64,000 bases of DNA, from contig JAFEEG010000042.1 in the NCBI GenBank assembly GCA_018241225.1, forward strand, positions 1 through 64,000. The letters run 5' to 3'. The stretch's first letter is position 1; every line of letters begins with the position of its first letter. The notes beneath the pieces were generated by a model that was not told the origin of the DNA, made no database searches, and worked only from the letters and a program-made list of their open reading frames with translations. Shown here piece after piece: positions 63,264 through 64,000 of the stretch. Both the position numbers and the translations under genes were made by a program. This stretch comes from Pseudomonadota bacterium. GTDB taxonomy: Bacteria > Pseudomonadota > Gammaproteobacteria > Burkholderiales > Burkholderiaceae_C.

Positions 63264-64000
63264 TCACAACAAACTTCGAACTTCGTGTGCGGCGGTCTGT
63301 AAGAGAGGCAGCAATTCTCTCTCAAGAACTGCATCGCTTTGCATGGTGCCAGACAAAACAACATTGAGTGCGGCCACGGTCTTTCCGTGCATGTTGCGCA
63401 GCGGCACCGCCAGCGCCTGCACGCCGATCTCGTGTTCCTCGGTGGCAATGCAGTAGTCCTGCGCCCGCACTTTCGCGATCTCTTCGCGCAGTGTCTTGGC
63501 CTGGGTGATGGTGCGCGGCGTCAGGCGCGGCAAAGTGCGACCCTTGAGCCACTTCGTGAGTTCTGCCCCGCTCATGGCCGCAAGCAGTACGCGGCCGGTG
63601 GACATGGCGTGCGCCGGCAGGCGCGCGCCCAAGTGCAGGCCATAGGCCAGCACACGGGTCGGCGTACTGGGCGTGCCGCTGCGCGCCACGATGACGGTCT
63701 CGTCGCCATCGAGCACCACCACCGAGAACCACTCCTGTGTTTGCGCAGCCAGGCGGTTGAGCGTGGGCTGCAAGGTGCGCGGCAGGCGCGAAGAAGATAG
63801 ATAGGTGCCCGAGAAGCGCAGCACCTTGGGCGACATCCAGAAATAGCTGCCGTCCGTTTCCAGGTAGCCCAGGTGCGCCAGCGTGAGCAGGTGACGCCGG
63901 GCCGCGGCACGCGTCAGGCCTGCGCGCTCTGCCGCCAGGGTGGCATTGAGTCGCTGGCGCTCGGTGTCGAAGCTCTCCAGCACGGCCATGCCCTTGGCAA
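63264..64000 (-). CDS. IclR-family regulator (5' end beyond window)
   Basis: The start lies beyond the right edge. The visible 245 or so residues show the winged HTH (LNATLAAERAGLTRAAARRHL) and the IclR effector domain (PAHAMSTGRVLLAAM, with EEHEIGVQALAVPLRN). This is the PcaR/PobR-like group, regulators of aromatic-acid catabolism. The target operon is outside the window. Confidence 0.88.
   Translation of the reverse strand, partial: AKGMAVLESFDTERQRLNATLAAERAGLTRAAARRHLLTLAHLGYLETDGSYFWMSPKVLRFSGTYLSSSRLPRTLQPTLNRLAAQTQEWFSVVVLDGDETVIVARSGTPSTPTRVLAYGLHLGARLPAHAMSTGRVLLAAMSGAELTKWLKGRTLPRLTPRTITQAKTLREEIAKVRAQDYCIATEEHEIGVQALAVPLRNMHGKTVAALNVVLSGTMQSDAVLERELLPLLQTAAHEVRSLL

Overview
The window is GC-rich bacterial chromosome, densely coded on both strands. 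It looks like a betaproteobacterium of the Burkholderiales, most probably a Comamonadaceae member (Variovorax/Ramlibacter-like). This rests on gene style: an NrdJ with duplicated TSCPD domains and a zinc-ribbon tail, a Bug/TTT-type binding protein, many LysR regulators and several TRAP/CoA-transferase loci. The genus is an inference. I saw no CRISPR array, insertion sequence, rRNA or replication origin; one tRNA (Asn, GTT) lies near the right end.

Layout. 0-1.2 kb: a hypothetical gene and a divergent XRE regulator around a perfect 29-bp palindrome, then a short tandem repeat. 1.2-8.8 kb: nrdJ, a stand-alone MHYT sensor, the serC-serA serine operon and small membrane or exported proteins. 9.2-18.3 kb: an alpha-disaccharide operon (binding protein, two permeases, ATPase, GH65 phosphorylase, beta-phosphoglucomutase, maltoporin-like porin); the binding protein and the ATPase each carry a frameshift. 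18.5-24.4 kb: alkB, an ammonium channel, an aidB-like gene and a DUF2092 lipoprotein pair. 24.4-31.6 kb: an unusual four-gene envelope export operon (TolC, HlyD, a GAF-like/HlyD protein, and a PqqD-like/M50 protease/HlyD fusion) with no ATPase, next to an adenylate cyclase-FHA gene. 32-35.3 kb: four genes joined by 4-nt overlaps (paiB, a small membrane protein, a tadA-hydrolase fusion, ldcA). 35.4-39.7 kb: a CoA-transferase, acyl-CoA dehydrogenase and hot-dog hydratase operon with a divergent LysR and a clear LysR box.

39.7-48 kb is the most interesting region. A LacI regulator, an SDR dehydrogenase, a TRAP transporter (DctP plus fused DctQM), a VOC enzyme, a RuBisCO-like protein that keeps the carbamylation-site Lys-Asp-Asp-Glu motif, and a DUF1537 sugar-acid kinase form one locus. 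The logic resembles known apiose/3-oxo-isoapionate catabolism: import, oxidise, phosphorylate, then cleave or decarboxylate with a RuBisCO-like enzyme. The gene set differs from it in using an SDR and a VOC protein. Near-identical 16-bp motifs precede lacI/SDR and dctP and are candidate LacI-family sites.

48-64 kb: an AsmA protein, small envelope proteins, an esterase, sixA, a Bug/SDR/HIBADH operon with LysR, and a LysR/cupin/CMD/SDR/alcohol dehydrogenase operon whose CMD gene is frameshifted. Then comes a decayed stretch (GntR-type remnant, orphan lipoprotein) beside tRNA-Asn, and an IclR regulator cut by the window edge. Three single-base frameshifts in otherwise well-conserved genes mean that either several operons are degenerating or the assembly holds indel errors.
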